Assembly: GCA_964384625.1 (NCBI GenBank)
Contig: CAYLNH010000303.1
Span: 1-8,352, forward strand
Reading direction: 5' to 3'
DNA: 8,352 bases
DNA from: CAYLNH01 sp964384625
GTDB lineage: Bacteria > Verrucomicrobiota > Lentisphaeria > JABSQK01
The translations under genes and the position numbers were made by a program. Position 1 is the first letter of the stretch. Every line of letters begins with the position of its first letter. Below are positions 1 to 6,355 of this stretch, in pieces. The notes under the pieces are model-generated. The model ran no database searches. It saw nothing but the letters and a program-made list of their open reading frames with translations, and was not told where the DNA came from.

Positions 1-25
1 GAGCCGCGAACCCCGGGCAATCCGT

Positions 26-43
26 GGCGGAAAGACTTCCGCC
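26..43 (-). terminator. Stem-loop just downstream of mtnA, possible terminator
   Basis: A perfect 7-bp inverted repeat, GGCGGAA and TTCCGCC around the loop AGAC, lies 8 bases beyond the mtnA stop codon and is the only structure I see in positions 1-51. On the minus strand no T-run follows it, so it is not a classical intrinsic terminator. It may be a weak terminator or a 3' end-stabilising hairpin for the manA-mtnA transcript. Confidence 0.35.
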
Positions 44-51
44 GAGACCAT

Positions 52-1110
52 CTAGTCGAAGAGCGCTTGCAGCGCCGGCTCGAACGGCGGCCGGATCACC
101 TTGTGATCGGTGATGATCGCGGTCACCAATGCAGCCGGGGTGACATCGAACGCCGGATTGTGCACCTTGACGCCGGCCGGCGCCGTCAACCGGCCGAAGC
201 CGCGACGCACTTCTTCGGGGTCGCGCTGTTCGATGGGGATGTCGGCGCCGGTGGGCAGGGAAAGGTCGATGGTGGAGTAGGGCGTGGCGACGTAGAACGG
301 GATGTTGTGGTACTGCGCCAGAACAGCCACTCCGTAGGTGCCGATCTTGTTGGCGACGTCGCCGTTGGCCGCGATCCGATCGGTGCCGACGATGACCAGG
401 TCGATGCCGCCGGCGGCCATCAGTTGGGCGGCCATATTGTCGCACAACACGGTGACTTCGACGCCGGCGCGGTCGAGTTCCCAGGCGGTCAGGCGGGAGC
501 CCTGCAGCAGCGGCCGCGTCTCGTCGGCATAGACTTTCGGGTGCAGTCCGTCTTCCTGGGCCTGATAGATCGGCGCCAGCGCCGTACCGTAATCGGCGGT
601 CGCCAGAGCGCCGGCGTTGCAGTGCGTCAGAATGCGGGCGTTCGGCTGGATCAGCTCGACGCCGTGTTTGCCGATTCGGCGGCACATGGCGATATCTTCA
701 TCCAGGATCTCCCGGGCTTCGTGCAGCAGAACGTGTTTCAGGTCGACCACATCCTCGTCGAGCGTCTGGCGCAACTTATGCAGACAGCGGTCCAGGGCCC
801 ACTGCAGGTTGACGGCAGTCGGCCGGGCGGTGGCCAGATGATCGGCGGTCTGCTGGGTATCAGCGATGAAGTCGAGTCCAGTCTGGGCTTTGCTGTGCTG
901 GGCCACCGCGGCCAGTCCGAGAGCGGCGGCACAGCCGATGGCCGGTGCGCCGCGGACCACCAGTCGCTGGATCGCGTCGTAGATCTCGTCCAGGCTGTCG
1001 GTTTCGAGGTAGGTCAGTTCTTCCGGCAGTTTTGTCTGGTCGATCATCCGGACTTTGCCGGGCAGCGGGCCCTTGTCGTTCAGGGGCTTCCAACGCACTG
1101 TGTCAATCAT
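52..1110 (-). CDS. mtnA: S-methyl-5-thioribose-1-phosphate isomerase (MtnA)
   Basis: A 352-residue, full-length member of the MtnA / eIF2B-alpha-like family. It isomerises 5-methylthioribose-1-phosphate to methylthioribulose-1-phosphate in the cytosolic methionine salvage pathway. Diagnostic stretches are RGAPAIG (53-59), the THCNAGALAT block containing the family's catalytic cysteine (Cys164), ADETRPLLQGSRLT (195-208), and VGTDRIAANGD containing the catalytic aspartate (Asp244), followed by NKIGTY. The ATG at 1110 gives the usual N-terminus (TVRWKP) and follows an AAGAAGG-type ribosome binding site. It overlaps the end of the upstream exonuclease-family gene by 8 bases, so translation is probably coupled. 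No other methionine-salvage gene is in view. In some bacteria MtnA also handles 5-deoxyribose-1-phosphate, so the physiological role here could be broader. Gene identity is secure. Confidence 0.96.
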   Translation of the reverse strand: MIDTVRWKPLNDKGPLPGKVRMIDQTKLPEELTYLETDSLDEIYDAIQRLVVRGAPAIGCAAALGLAAVAQHSKAQTGLDFIADTQQTADHLATARPTAVNLQWALDRCLHKLRQTLDEDVVDLKHVLLHEAREILDEDIAMCRRIGKHGVELIQPNARILTHCNAGALATADYGTALAPIYQAQEDGLHPKVYADETRPLLQGSRLTAWELDRAGVEVTVLCDNMAAQLMAAGGIDLVIVGTDRIAANGDVANKIGTYGVAVLAQYHNIPFYVATPYSTIDLSLPTGADIPIEQRDPEEVRRGFGRLTAPAGVKVHNPAFDVTPAALVTAIITDHKVIRPPFEPALQALFD

Positions 1111-2083
1111 GGTTCTCGCCTTCTTCTTGCCGAGTTATCTGCACATCCACGAAAAGCGCCGCGTGGTCAGAGCGGCGTCGAGACTGCTTGGCACAGCCGA
1201 GAGCCGTGGCGCCGTTACCAAGCCACACCTGATCCAAGCTTAGCACAGGTAACCCGAAAGGCCAGGTCTCGCGAAAGCCGTTTGGTTCAGCCGGCGTTAA
1301 GTCCTGCCGCAGGTCCGCGTAGTGGACCGATTCCAGCGGGGTGTTGAAGTCGCCCATGACGATGACGGGCGCGTCTCCGGCCCGCGTGATTTGATCATAC
1401 AGCATGGTCAGGGCGCGCTTCCGGTTGTAGAACGGGTTGGCGTCCATATCTACCAGGAAGACTTCGAGCCGGGCGCCGCGCACGCGAATCGTCCAGTGCT
1501 GCAGTTTCAGTTCCTTCGGTATGTGGTTGGCCCGGCGCTGGAGGATCTCGCCGCGAACGAGGAGTTTCATCGAGCCGCTGCCGTCTACCCGGTGGTCGGG
1601 AAACAGGCGCTGCCATGCCGTCAGTTCGGCGGGGGCTTCGACCAGTCCGATGATGTCGGCGTCGTAGGTACACAGATCCGCCGCATAGTCGGCAGTGGGA
1701 TAATGGTTGTGCATGGTGTTCCAGAACGCCGTCCGAATCGACCCGTCCCGTCCCGGCTGCGGCGCCGCATTCCAACTGCGGCAGATCCAGATGATCCCGA
1801 CGGCGAGGCAGACGCCGAAGGCCCCCGCCGCCAGGCGTCGTCGGCGCTTGAGCAAGAGCCCCGCCGCGCCGGCCAGCGAGACCGCCGCCAGCAACGGCAG
1901 CGGCAAGGCGTAGAATAACGGGGCAAGGAATGCGACCCGATCCTTCAGGATGAACTGCAGCAGCAGACCGAAAGGCACCAGAGTCGTTGCCCCGGCCACG
2001 GCAACCGTGAACAGTCGCGCCGCCAGACTCGGGCGCGGCGGCAGCTCCAAAGCGATATCGGTTTCGCTGTCAGCGTCACTCAA
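1103..2083 (-). CDS. Membrane-anchored endonuclease/exonuclease/phosphatase (EEP) family protein
   Basis: Predicted 326 residues when read from a TTG at 2083. The N-terminal third holds about three hydrophobic segments (roughly residues 22-46, 51-77 and 84-102, the last two separated by a KRRRR cluster). The C-terminal domain is an EEP fold (DNase I/AP-endonuclease/sphingomyelinase superfamily). Expected catalytic landmarks are present: the WN motif (121-122), a metal-binding Glu in GLVEA (149), GDFNTPLES with Asp245 and Asn247, LDQVWL with Asp284, and the terminal SDH triad at 305-307. Substrate cannot be read from sequence; nucleic acid, phospholipid or phosphoinositide are all possible. 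The TTG start is chosen because it overlaps the manA stop as TTGA, and because residues further upstream are merely manA read in another frame. The gene is sandwiched in the operon by a 4-base overlap with manA and an 8-base overlap with mtnA. Family call is firm, start less so. Confidence 0.85.
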   Translation of the reverse strand: MSDADSETDIALELPPRPSLAARLFTVAVAGATTLVPFGLLLQFILKDRVAFLAPLFYALPLPLLAAVSLAGAAGLLLKRRRRLAAGAFGVCLAVGIIWICRSWNAAPQPGRDGSIRTAFWNTMHNHYPTADYAADLCTYDADIIGLVEAPAELTAWQRLFPDHRVDGSGSMKLLVRGEILQRRANHIPKELKLQHWTIRVRGARLEVFLVDMDANPFYNRKRALTMLYDQITRAGDAPVIVMGDFNTPLESVHYADLRQDLTPAEPNGFRETWPFGLPVLSLDQVWLGNGATALGCAKQSRRRSDHAALFVDVQITRQEEGENHD

Positions 2084-3240
2084 TTGCCGCCAACGCCTGC
2101 CTTGTAGAGTTTGCCGTTGCCGATCAGTTTGAAAGGGGTGCCGGCCGGTACCAGCACGCTGTGGCCCGGCGTCAACGGCAAAGGACCGCCTTCGCCCTCG
2201 ACGTCCACCTTCCCGTCGACGCAAAGCAGGATCTCCACCGTCTCCGCCTGCATCTCCTGTTCGCCCGCGACAGCCGCGACGGACAACTGGAACTCCGGCG
2301 CCGGCGTCCGGTAGACGCCGTCAGCGTCCGGCTGCAGGATTGTCGCCGGCCGGTCGTCAAACGTCAGCACCCGCATCAGTTCGGGAACATCCACGTGTTT
2401 CACGGTGCAGCCGCCGCGCAGGACGTTGTCGGAGTTGGCCATCAGCTCGACGCCGAAGCCGTCGAGGTAGGCGTGCAGATCGCCGGCGGCGCAGTACATC
2501 GCCTCGCCCGGCTGGAGCTGCACGAGGTTCAGCAGCAGGATCGAGAGCAGCCCGATGTCGTGGCCGAAGACCTCCTTGCCGCGTCGGATCCAGCGGGATT
2601 CAACAGCGTCGGGATTGCCGTCGGCCCAGGCGAGCAGATCGGCGATCAACGCGGTTTTGCGGGCGGTCGGCAGTTCCATCATCTCCCGGAAGAACCGGCG
2701 CAGCCCCGCGGTCGTCGCGTTGGCCCGGAAGCCATCCAGTTCCGGCGTGATGGTCGGCAGTTCGGCGGCCGTGAGCACGGCGAGGATCTCGGGGATTTCG
2801 CGGAAGCCGTTCAACCCCCAGAACTCGCTCAGGGCGCAGATGATCTCCGGCTTGTGGTTGGGGTCCTTGTAGTTCCGGTTCGGTGCGTCCAGCGGGATGC
2901 CCGCGGCATTGTCGCGGGCGAATCCGTCTTTCGCCTGTTCCAGATTGGGATGCGCCTGGATCGACAACGGCGTGCCGGCGGCCAGCAGCTTGAACAGGAA
3001 CGGCAGCTTGCCGTTGTAGCGGGCGGCGACGCGGCGGCCGAGAATGCCGTCGGGATCGTCGGCGATGATCTCCGGGAGTTCCCGGCCGTCGACCATGGAC
3101 GGCGCCTTCGGGTGCGCCCCCATCCACATCTCCGCCTGCGGCTCCGCCGCCGGCGTCGGCTCACCCAGCAGCTCGGGAATGTAGACCTTCGACCCCCAGG
3201 CGTAGTTCTGGATCGTATTTTCAAGCGGCAGTATCTTCAC
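2080..3240 (-). CDS. manA: Mannose-6-phosphate isomerase, class I (ManA)
   Basis: Predicted 386-residue type I phosphomannose isomerase, a zinc enzyme of the cupin fold interconverting fructose-6-phosphate and mannose-6-phosphate, the entry to GDP-mannose and related sugars. The N-terminus ENTIQNYAWGSK is the family hallmark. Zinc-ligand motifs are visible: LSIQAHPN (Gln95, His97), HKPEII (Glu132) and GDLHAYLDG (His256). The substrate loop MANSDNVLRGG (267-277) contains the catalytic Arg275. The C-terminal cupin (about 300-386) is intact. I chose the GTG at 3240 because it gives the expected N-terminus and has GGAG six bases upstream. That GGAG is the edge of the 66-bp repeat array. The frame remains open upstream through the sequenced repeats, so a repeat-encoded N-terminal extension starting at an ATG at 3712 is a formal alternative. 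It heads an operon with the EEP gene and mtnA. Confidence 0.94.
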   Translation of the reverse strand: MKILPLENTIQNYAWGSKVYIPELLGEPTPAAEPQAEMWMGAHPKAPSMVDGRELPEIIADDPDGILGRRVAARYNGKLPFLFKLLAAGTPLSIQAHPNLEQAKDGFARDNAAGIPLDAPNRNYKDPNHKPEIICALSEFWGLNGFREIPEILAVLTAAELPTITPELDGFRANATTAGLRRFFREMMELPTARKTALIADLLAWADGNPDAVESRWIRRGKEVFGHDIGLLSILLLNLVQLQPGEAMYCAAGDLHAYLDGFGVELMANSDNVLRGGCTVKHVDVPELMRVLTFDDRPATILQPDADGVYRTPAPEFQLSVAAVAGEQEMQAETVEILLCVDGKVDVEGEGGPLPLTPGHSVLVPAGTPFKLIGNGKLYKAGVGGN

Positions 3241-3246
3241 GTCAAA

Positions 3247-3250
3247 CTCC
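3247..3250 (-). promoter_or_regulatory. manA ribosome binding site formed by the end of the repeat array
   Basis: On the minus strand GGAG lies six bases before the GTG start of manA. These four bases are also the last bases of the terminal 66-bp unit; in the other units the same GGAG is followed by GGGCGACTC instead of TTTGACGTG. The site decides the start codon choice for manA. Confidence 0.6.
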
Positions 3251-3544
3251 GTTGCGTTTGCCTGCGGTTGTCCTGCTTCCGTGCCCTGGACGGGCACTCC
3301 CTTGAGTCGCCCCTCCGTTGCGTTTGCCTGCGGTTGTCCTGCTTCCGTGCCCTGGAAGGGCACTCCCTTGAGTCGCTCCTCCGTTTCGTTTGCCTGCGGT
3401 TGTCCTGCTTCCGTGCCCTGAAAGGGCACTCCCTTGAGTCGCCCCTCCGTTGCGTTTGCCTGCGGTTGTCCTGCTTCCGTGCCCTGGACGGGCACTCCCT
3501 TGAGTCGCCCCTCCGTTGCGTTTGCCTGCGGTTGTCCTGCTTCC

Positions 3545-3644
3545 NNNNNNNNNNNNNNNNNNNNNNNNNNNNNNNNNNNNNNNNNNNNNNNNNNNNNNNN
3601 NNNNNNNNNNNNNNNNNNNNNNNNNNNNNNNNNNNNNNNNNNNN
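3545..3644. other. Assembly gap of 100 N inside the repeat array
   Basis: Exactly 100 undetermined bases, the usual placeholder for a gap of unknown size. The flanks are two parts of the repeat unit missing 21 bases between them, so the true length should be 21 plus a multiple of 66 (21, 87, 153 and so on) if the period holds. One hundred does not fit. Reading frames across the N run are therefore artefactual. Confidence 0.97.
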
Positions 3645-3718
3645 TTGAGTCGCCCCTCCGTTGCGTTTGCCTGCGGTTGTCCTGCTTCCGTGCCCTGGAA
3701 GGGCACCGACATGAGTAG

Positions 3719-3745
3719 CCCCGGGTGACCATCGGGAACCCGGGG
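3719..3745. other. GC-rich inverted repeat between array and nucleotidyltransferase gene
   Basis: CCCCGGGT (3719-3726) and ACCCGGGG (3738-3745) form a perfect 8-bp inverted repeat around an 11-base loop, bordering the array. No T-run follows on either strand, so termination is doubtful. It could be a transcript-processing or boundary hairpin between the upstream nucleotidyltransferase gene and manA. Confidence 0.45.
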
Positions 3746-3763
3746 GGAGCGTCATGCCCCAGG

Positions 3764-3780
3764 CGTCCCCGAAGGGGGCG
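3764..3780 (-). terminator. Stem-loop 9 bases past the nucleotidyltransferase stop, possible terminator
   Basis: CGTCCCC and GGGGGCG pair around a 3-base loop (GAA on the plus strand, TTC on the minus strand). On the minus strand the stem has one C-A mismatch. It lies directly downstream of the stop at 3790, the usual place for a terminator, but lacks a T-tract. Transcription could still read through into manA. Confidence 0.3.
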
Positions 3781-3789
3781 AACGAATGG

Positions 3790-5376
3790 TTACGGGTTGT
3801 TGTTCAGCTTTTCGTTGATCAGCCGCAGTGTTTCACTGGCCATCGCCGTCGCTTCCGAGGGCCGGACCTGCAGGTTGGCGCGGTGCAGTTCGTCGTAACT
3901 CAACGGGTTGCCCGGCAATTTCTCGTGCCAGTCTTCCTTGCCGTCGCGCTCCAGTGTCGTACTCATCGCGTGTTGGCCGTCGCCCGGTACAAATGCGTCG
4001 GCCCGCACACTGCCGACACCCGGCGCCAGCGGTTCGACGGCGCCGACGTTATACAGCAGCACATTCTCGCCGCGGACATGCGGCACGGCAACATTCACCA
4101 GAACCGAGTTGTTCAGGTTCAGACCTTCGGCGTTGACGCCGATCAGGACGGATTCTCGGATCGTGCCTTCGCGGATATTGCAGTTGAGCAGAATGCTGTC
4201 GTCGTCGACATCCAGTCCGGGGCCGAGTTTGCTGTGGATCCGGTGATCGCCGATGCCGAAGAAACGACGCATGGCATCGCTTTCCTCGCCGGCCTCGGTC
4301 AGTTTCAGGTTCTCCGCCATGTAGTAGCGGAGCTGGCCGTAGTCCCACCAGTAGCTGTCGGCGCCGATATCGACGCAGCCGAAAATGCGGGCATCAGCGT
4401 TGGCGTCGCGGAAGCGTGCCAGAAAATCCTGAATGCGGTTGTAGTGCGCTTTGGCGTCGGCGACCGGGACCTCCTTGCCGCCCATGATCTCGACGTAAGT
4501 CTTCTCATCCAGCGTCATCGGCATCCAGAAATGCGGGTCGGTGTCGAATTTCTCTGTCTTCGCCTGCAGTTCCGGCGCGAACTCCTCCAGCAGCGCCGTG
4601 GTCATCGCCGCGGAAATGCTGAACGACCCGAGACTGACGCCGATGCCGCCGGCCACCTGGATGACGCCGTCATCGATCAACTGCACGGCCGTTGCGTGGG
4701 TGATCTTCTCCACCTGGCTGGCGTCGCCGTCGGCGCCGACCGCGATCAACCCGTATTTGTGCAGACCTTCGGTCGCCCACGTCTCGGCATCCGGCATCGG
4801 CGCCAGCCGTGCCAGGATGTCGACGTGATGCGTGGTGTCATAGCAGGCGTCGGCAGACGGGATGAAGATCTGGTCGCCCCAGAACACGGAGATCCGGCCC
4901 CGGCGGCTGGCGGCGTAGATGGCGGTCTGGCGGATGACCCCTTCGAGAATGGTCATGGCGACCTGCTCGCCGTTGATCTCGATCAAGCCGGGCAGTTTCA
5001 CCGCCGGCTTGTTGTTGCTCTCGCTGCCGGGCAGCGGCGCCAGCCGCGTACCTTTGCCGGCGGTGTGATAGAGGCCGACGGCAGCGCCGTCGTTCAACGT
5101 CTGCAGCAGGTCGACGCCAAGGAGGTCCTTGGCTTTGGCTGCCGCCTTCTGAACGGCGTAGAGGGTGCCCAGGCCGTTGCCGGCGCCGCCGGGCCAGTCC
5201 TCGTTGACCGCGACGACCACGGCGTCCTGTTTGCCGATCTGCCCGAGACCGGCGGTCAGCCGCTCCTGCCAGAAGTCCTCCTGGTCTTTCGACGTCGTGG
5301 AAACGATAATCACATCCATGCCGACGCCCTGGTCGGGGGCCTCGACGATGCGTTGCAGATTCTCTCTGAGCTTCAT
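3790..5376 (-). CDS. Sugar nucleotidyltransferase-like protein, fucose-1-phosphate guanylyltransferase-like layout
   Basis: Predicted 528 residues from the ATG at 5376, which follows GGGAG with AACC before the start; the open frame to 5505 has no comparable ribosome binding site. Residues about 20-75 (MDVIIVSTTSKDQ, then GNGLGTLYAV) precede a nucleotide-binding signature, GKGTRLAPL (107-115) with NKPAV (122-126). WGDQIF (166-171) is a candidate metal-binding Asp site, and WWDYGQLRYY (343-352) looks like the sugar-binding end of the catalytic domain. Residues about 385-455 contain repeated NCNIREGTI / SVLIGVN / NSVLVNV patterns suggestive of a left-handed beta-helix, as in GlmU or FPGT relatives. 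A GxGT element followed by a second GxGTR block is the order in fucose-1-phosphate guanylyltransferases. The exact sugar and nucleotide cannot be assigned. ManA downstream suggests a GDP-sugar route, which is an inference. Confidence 0.75.
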   Translation of the reverse strand: MKLRENLQRIVEAPDQGVGMDVIIVSTTSKDQEDFWQERLTAGLGQIGKQDAVVVAVNEDWPGGAGNGLGTLYAVQKAAAKAKDLLGVDLLQTLNDGAAVGLYHTAGKGTRLAPLPGSESNNKPAVKLPGLIEINGEQVAMTILEGVIRQTAIYAASRRGRISVFWGDQIFIPSADACYDTTHHVDILARLAPMPDAETWATEGLHKYGLIAVGADGDASQVEKITHATAVQLIDDGVIQVAGGIGVSLGSFSISAAMTTALLEEFAPELQAKTEKFDTDPHFWMPMTLDEKTYVEIMGGKEVPVADAKAHYNRIQDFLARFRDANADARIFGCVDIGADSYWWDYGQLRYYMAENLKLTEAGEESDAMRRFFGIGDHRIHSKLGPGLDVDDDSILLNCNIREGTIRESVLIGVNAEGLNLNNSVLVNVAVPHVRGENVLLYNVGAVEPLAPGVGSVRADAFVPGDGQHAMSTTLERDGKEDWHEKLPGNPLSYDELHRANLQVRPSEATAMASETLRLINEKLNNNP

Positions 5377-5415
5377 GGTTCTCCCTGGGTCGTGGTCGAT
5401 TTTTTCCGGTTGCGG

Positions 5416-5434
5416 GGAACGGTACAGCCGTTCC
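5416..5434 (-). promoter_or_regulatory. Perfect inverted repeat in leader of nucleotidyltransferase gene
   Basis: GGAACGG and CCGTTCC flank a 5-base spacer (TACAG). Partial pairing extends outward through TGCG (5411-5414) and CGCA (5439-5442). The element sits about 40 bases upstream of the start codon at 5376 and just downstream of the candidate minus-strand promoter. It could be a leader hairpin or an operator for a dimeric regulator. No T-run follows on either strand. Confidence 0.45.
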
Positions 5435-5449
5435 GTCTCGCAGCGTTCC

Positions 5450-5477
5450 ACTATATGATCACCGCCGCAAACCGCAA
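5450..5477 (-). promoter_or_regulatory. Candidate sigma70-type promoter for the nucleotidyltransferase gene
   Basis: On the minus strand TTGCGG (5477-5472) is followed after 16 bases by TATAGT (5455-5450), a good -10 and a fair -35. This predicts a start of transcription near 5443 and a leader of roughly 65 bases that contains the inverted repeat at 5416-5434. Judged by eye only. Confidence 0.4.
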
Positions 5478-5520
5478 CGTGTTTCTTCTTTGCGAAGCTG
5501 TTCATTCAGGCTGTCCCCCG

Positions 5521-5526
5521 TATAGT
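5521..5526 (+). promoter_or_regulatory. Possible -10 element for the RraA-family gene
   Basis: TATAGT lies 46 bases before the rraA-like start, giving a leader of about 40 bases. No convincing -35 hexamer is found 16-18 bases upstream, so this is weak. The same hexamer appears on the other strand at 5455-5450, giving a symmetric divergent arrangement. Confidence 0.25.
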
Positions 5527-5571
5527 TCAGATTGCTCACTCAGACATCGGATTCAGGAACCAGAGGAAACC

Positions 5572-6330
5572 ATGCGCACCGATCTTAAACTGACCCATTC
5601 GGAACTCCTGCAACTGAAACGCTGGAATACCCCCACCATCTACAACGGTTGGGAGCAGATCACCCAATGCGACGTCACCCGCGACGGCATCAACCTGGAA
5701 GAAACCACCGACTTCATGCCGCAGATGGGACCGATGATCGGCTACGCCGTTACCGTTGTCTGCCAGCCGGGCAATGCCGCTCACCCGAAGAACAACCCGA
5801 ACGCCTGGAGCGAGTATCGCCGGTATGTCGCCGGTCAGCCCGGCCCGAAGATCGTCGTTGTCCAGGATCTCGACAAGCCGGCGGTGATCGGTTCCTACTG
5901 GGGCGAGGTCAACAGCAACATCCACCGGGCGCTCGGATGTGTCGGGACCATCACCGACGGCGCCGTGCGCGACGTCGACGAGATGACGAATGCCGGGTTC
6001 AAGGCGCTGGCCCGGCGCTTCTGCGTGGGCCATGCGCATGTCGTCCCGATCCGCTGGGACTGTGATGTCGAGGTGTTCGGCCAGATCGTGCGGCCCGGGC
6101 AGTTGATTCACGCCGATAAACACGGATTTCTGGCGCTGCCGGAAGAAGACGAAGAGCGCCTGCTCGAGGCAGCGGTATTCATGGATCGGAACGAGTGCAA
6201 CACCGTGATCGATGCCGCCCGTTCGGCCGCCGGCAAGAGCGTCGACGATATTTGCGCTGCGATCGATGCCGCCGGCGCCGCGTTTGCCGCCGCCGCCGGA
6301 GAAAAGTTCGGTCGCCGGGGAGAATGGTGA
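5572..6330 (+). CDS. RraA family protein (aldolase-like / RNase E regulator-like fold)
   Basis: Predicted 252 residues from the ATG at 5572, preceded by AGAGGAAACC. The conserved core of the RraA / 4-hydroxy-4-methyl-2-oxoglutarate aldolase family is clear: GEVNSNIHRALGCVG (111-125), then the loop TDGAVRDVDEM (128-138) containing the Arg-Asp pair (133-134) that binds substrate and metal in the aldolases, and VRPGQLIHADKHGF (173-186), matching the family's PGD-x-aD-x-dG segment. Members either cleave 2-oxo acids or, in E. coli, inhibit RNase E. I could not place the further acidic residue of the aldolase motif, so activity is uncertain. An insertion-like stretch at 68-95 and an Ala-rich tail (229-242) are features of this copy. 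The upstream frame is open far into the opposite-strand gene, but the ribosome binding site and alignment to the family start favour 5572. It is transcribed divergently from the nucleotidyltransferase gene. Confidence 0.85.
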   Translation: MRTDLKLTHSELLQLKRWNTPTIYNGWEQITQCDVTRDGINLEETTDFMPQMGPMIGYAVTVVCQPGNAAHPKNNPNAWSEYRRYVAGQPGPKIVVVQDLDKPAVIGSYWGEVNSNIHRALGCVGTITDGAVRDVDEMTNAGFKALARRFCVGHAHVVPIRWDCDVEVFGQIVRPGQLIHADKHGFLALPEEDEERLLEAAVFMDRNECNTVIDAARSAAGKSVDDICAAIDAAGAAFAAAAGEKFGRRGEW

Positions 6331-6355
6331 TTCGCGTTCCGGATGTTGCGGCCTC

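Larger units (their letters stand above)
3247..3721. repeat. Tandem array of 66-bp units containing a short hairpin
   Basis: Plus-strand units begin with CTCCGTTGCG at 3247, 3313, 3379, 3445, 3511 and, after the gap, 3656, with an exact period of 66 bp where sequence is known. The first and fourth units are identical. The others differ at a few bases: 3377 C to T, GTTTCG in the third unit, and the hairpin loop. Each complete unit holds an inverted repeat GTGCCC/GGGCAC with loops TGGAC, TGGAA or TGAAA; the latter two allow a 7-bp stem with a 3-base loop. The 3708-3721 end is a degenerate unit remnant. The period is 22 codons, with no stop in any of the three minus frames or in two of the three plus frames. 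In the manA frame it reads EAGQPQANATE then GRLKGVPVQGT. It has no spacers, so it is not CRISPR. Function unknown; it could be non-coding or translated. Confidence 0.9.

Noticed and set aside
67..1347. Long plus-strand open frame opposite mtnA
   Set aside because: It lies antisense to a confident full-length mtnA, has no recognisable family pattern, and reflects GC-rich codon use that leaves antisense frames open.
2084..2224. Longer start for the EEP-family gene
   Set aside because: The extra Arg-rich residues are manA read in another frame; the TTG overlapping the manA stop is a better start.
2161..3648. Plus-strand open frame of nearly 500 codons opposite manA and through the repeats
   Set aside because: It is antisense to manA. 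Its extent is inflated by the stop-free repeat and the N run.
3247..3721. CRISPR array
   Set aside because: Units are directly adjacent and nearly identical along their whole length, with no variable spacers and no cas genes in view.
5377..5505. Longer start for the nucleotidyltransferase
   Set aside because: The extra 43 residues cover the promoter-like and hairpin sequences and lack a good ribosome binding site, while the ATG at 5376 has GGGAG.
3754..5571. Upstream plus-strand extension of the RraA-family frame
   Set aside because: It is the antisense of the nucleotidyltransferase gene. The ribosome binding site and family N-terminus place the real start at 5572.
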